The position numbers and the translations under genes were made by a program. Below are positions 61,926-64,000 of a stretch of 64,000 nt of DNA, one piece after another. The stretch is from Agelaius tricolor. Taxonomy: Eukaryota > Chordata > Aves > Passeriformes > Icteridae. The DNA lies in contig JALJCS010000004.1 in the NCBI GenBank assembly GCA_023055355.1, positions 19,060,244 to 19,124,243 on the forward strand, written 5' to 3'. Below the pieces are notes generated by a model. The model made no database searches, was not told the DNA's origin, and saw only the letters and a list, made by a program, of their open reading frames with translations. Positions within the stretch are counted from its first letter, which is position 1. Each line of letters opens with the position of its first letter.

Positions 61926-64000
61926 AATTTTCCTTGGGAGTCTTCCTCACTATGAGTTTGCTTCTCTAGATCAAAGTCTGGTAATAAAAATTCCCCTGAA
62001 CCTAGCAACTTTCCCCAGTCCATTCTACCTTCCCTAGTAACTGATACTGAAAGAAAGGAAAGTCTTCATTAATTGGCAGGATGAATCAGGAAAATCTCTG
62101 ACATTGTAGCCAGAGGCTGTCAGAAGGGGAGAAAGATTCAACAAAACACCACAGGTTTCTCCTTTCTCCCTGACCCCTAAGGTGGCCTCTCAACATAACA
62201 AGTGCAATTACAGTGTACTTTGAACTTGCTACTTCAGCTAGTATCAGTGATGTCTGGCTTAAAAAAAAAAAAAAAAAAGAAAGAAAGAAATCACATCCAG
62301 GGAAAACTTGACTCCTATAAAGTCAGCCATCTACTGGGCTACAAAAAAGTATTTGAGAAGTATTATCTACATTTATATCTTCTTCTGTGGTGATACGGGA
62401 GAGGAAGAAAATAAAAAGAAAGTCAGAATATATATTTTAATAAAGTAGTAAAAAGACAGAGGCATCATTCTCCTTAGATATATAACTTGGTTCGCTTAAG
62501 CTTTGTATGTGATGTCACTCTGGTGAGGGGTGAAAACAGGGCTTGCCCCACTAATCATTAATACCTAGAAAGAAGCAGAAATTGAACACATTTAGCACTA
62601 CACTCCTGTCCCCTGAGAAATACACTGCCCTGTTTCCTAGGTGATTTCCTCCATGTCAGCAACAGATTATTACCTAATTAAATTAACATTAAAAAAGGAT
62701 TACATTTGTTGTTCCTCATCAGAAAGATGCAAAGGACACCAGTATGAACAGAACTATTCTCAAATTATGAAAACCTCTCAATGTAAAGGAATTTGGTTCC
62801 AAGACACCATTCCTGGTAAAATGTACTTATTAATATTTGAACTATCTATGAGAATGCTTAGTCAGCAAATATCTGACCAAAGCTATTAATTGTTAAAGCA
62901 CAATATTATGCAAATGTATGAGACAAGATTCCATCTCATTATCTTCATGTTTAGAATGTAGCATAGATAGTTTCTATTAGCTCCTGCATTAATTTTTAGA
63001 AATCAGTTACTCATACATAGATTAATAACTAGATATTACTAAAAAAACCACAAATTTTTACCCTCAGGCAAGTTCTTTTCATTTTAGAAACTTTAAAATA
63101 GATAGTTTTAGCAATTCATATTACTTACTACAGAGAAATTGTATCCTAATGATATATCATAATAGGATTAATTATCTTTTTGAAACATTGCAACTTCAAA
63201 TAAATTCATACATGTATGTTTTGAAATACCACAAATTTTGTCACAAAGTACCTCTGACACTGATGAGCTTCATCTAAAGGTTTTCAATAAATTATAAATA
63301 CTCTAGGGCTAAAACCTCTTTCTAGATAATGGATCCCTGCTAAAGGAAATAGATCTCTGTAGAATTCTGTCTTGGAAAATACTCTAAGAGGATTTCCCCT
63401 TCCCTTATGACTTAAATATGATTAATACAAAGGAACCACCAAAAGAAAACAAATTTGATTTATTAATAACTGTTTTCAAATTATTTTTCATTCACATTCT
63501 CAAATACTTTAGATGGGAACAATGTTTCATAGCTGTGGCCTTTTGTGAAAAATGCTACCTTTAGTTTTCCAGAGCTACATTTTTTAAGGAAGAGGATGAT
63601 TTAAGTTCACTGCCCACTTCTGCAAAACCCACCTGACACTTCCTTTCTCATCTTATACAGTAACACTGTAGACTCACTCTGAAGCACAGATTTAAAAAAA
63701 AAGAAATTTAAAAATGATTAAACATTTTTAATTGATTGAATCAATTTAATATGAAAGGTGTAGAGAAAAGCCCATAAAATACTTTAGTGATTGGGTAATT
63801 TCTTCTCACTTTAAGCATAATTCTAGCTAATATATGATAAAGCATGTTTCAGAAATAATATGCTGTAAGGAACCCCAAAAGAAAATTGCTCTTTGTAAAA
63901 GAACTAAGACATTATTCTAAACCAGAAGCTTTTAAAAGTAAAAAACAAAATAATATATGTTCTTTCTTACTTCATTTCTTGACTCTGTAGTGTCAACACC
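61926..64000. other. AT-rich unique DNA with one poly(A) stretch
   Basis: No gene recognised. 62261-62290 is A18 followed by GAAA units. Open frames are 82 codons or less. Confidence 0.5.
62261..62290. repeat. Poly(A)/(GAAA) tract
   Basis: About 18 A followed by three GAAA units. It could be the tail of a retrocopy, but the 200 bases upstream match nothing I recognise. Confidence 0.8.

Noticed and set aside
62261..62290. Poly(A) as the tail of a processed retrocopy
   Set aside because: The upstream 200 bases show no recognisable coding or SINE sequence and no flanking duplication was found.

Overview
The window looks like AT-rich, gene-poor nuclear DNA from a bird. The main reason is the number of CR1 LINE fragments, many ending in the CR1-type 3' tail of repeated ATTCTRTG octamers. 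It also holds a compact solo LTR of the kind made by class II (beta-like) endogenous retroviruses, a short tract resembling avian ERV-derived sequence, and many A/T-rich microsatellites. I see no bacterial-style operons, no rRNA, no tRNA, no CRISPR and no complete protein-coding gene. Most open frames are chance frames in AT-rich DNA, CR1 relics, or frames through simple repeats. An intergenic desert or a very long intron would both fit.

Layout. 1-5375 is unique AT-rich DNA with one strong hairpin near 4.7 kb. 5382-6023 is a CpG-rich solo LTR on the minus strand, bounded by TG...CA and a 6-bp target duplication. An old CR1 relic lies at about 6.59-6.99 kb. From 11.15 to 13.35 kb is the most unusual segment: an ~800-bp purine-rich satellite (GGAA units mixed with GTGGCGGAA units), a pair of ~125-bp inverted copies flanking it, a duplicated 55-bp AT-rich block, a perfect 19-bp hairpin, and 19-bp direct repeats bracketing the inverted copy. 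A cluster of three CR1 fragments in alternating orientation lies at 22.26-23.94 kb. A CR1 fragment with a GAATA microsatellite at its tail is at 26.98-27.34 kb. 32.57-32.65 kb is an AAAAAG array. 44.48-44.92 kb is a GC-richer stretch resembling avian ERV-derived sequence. 54.87-55.54 kb holds two CR1 pieces head to head. 56.62-56.92 kb is a ~300-bp GAAA tract. The right end has a further CR1 fragment (58.3-58.7 kb), a long CR1 relic with remains of the reverse-transcriptase ORF (60.18-61.6 kb), and another CR1 3' end (61.62-61.92 kb).

Possible coding material is limited to a few unidentified exon-like open stretches (17.52-17.86, 33.05-33.30, 33.80-33.97 on plus; 39.89-40.13 and 40.26-40.46 on minus). 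Some have splice-like borders, none has a product I can name, and all are low confidence. The best candidate for something undescribed is the 11.15-13.35 kb structure, which reads like the product of a template-switching replication event next to an expanded purine satellite.
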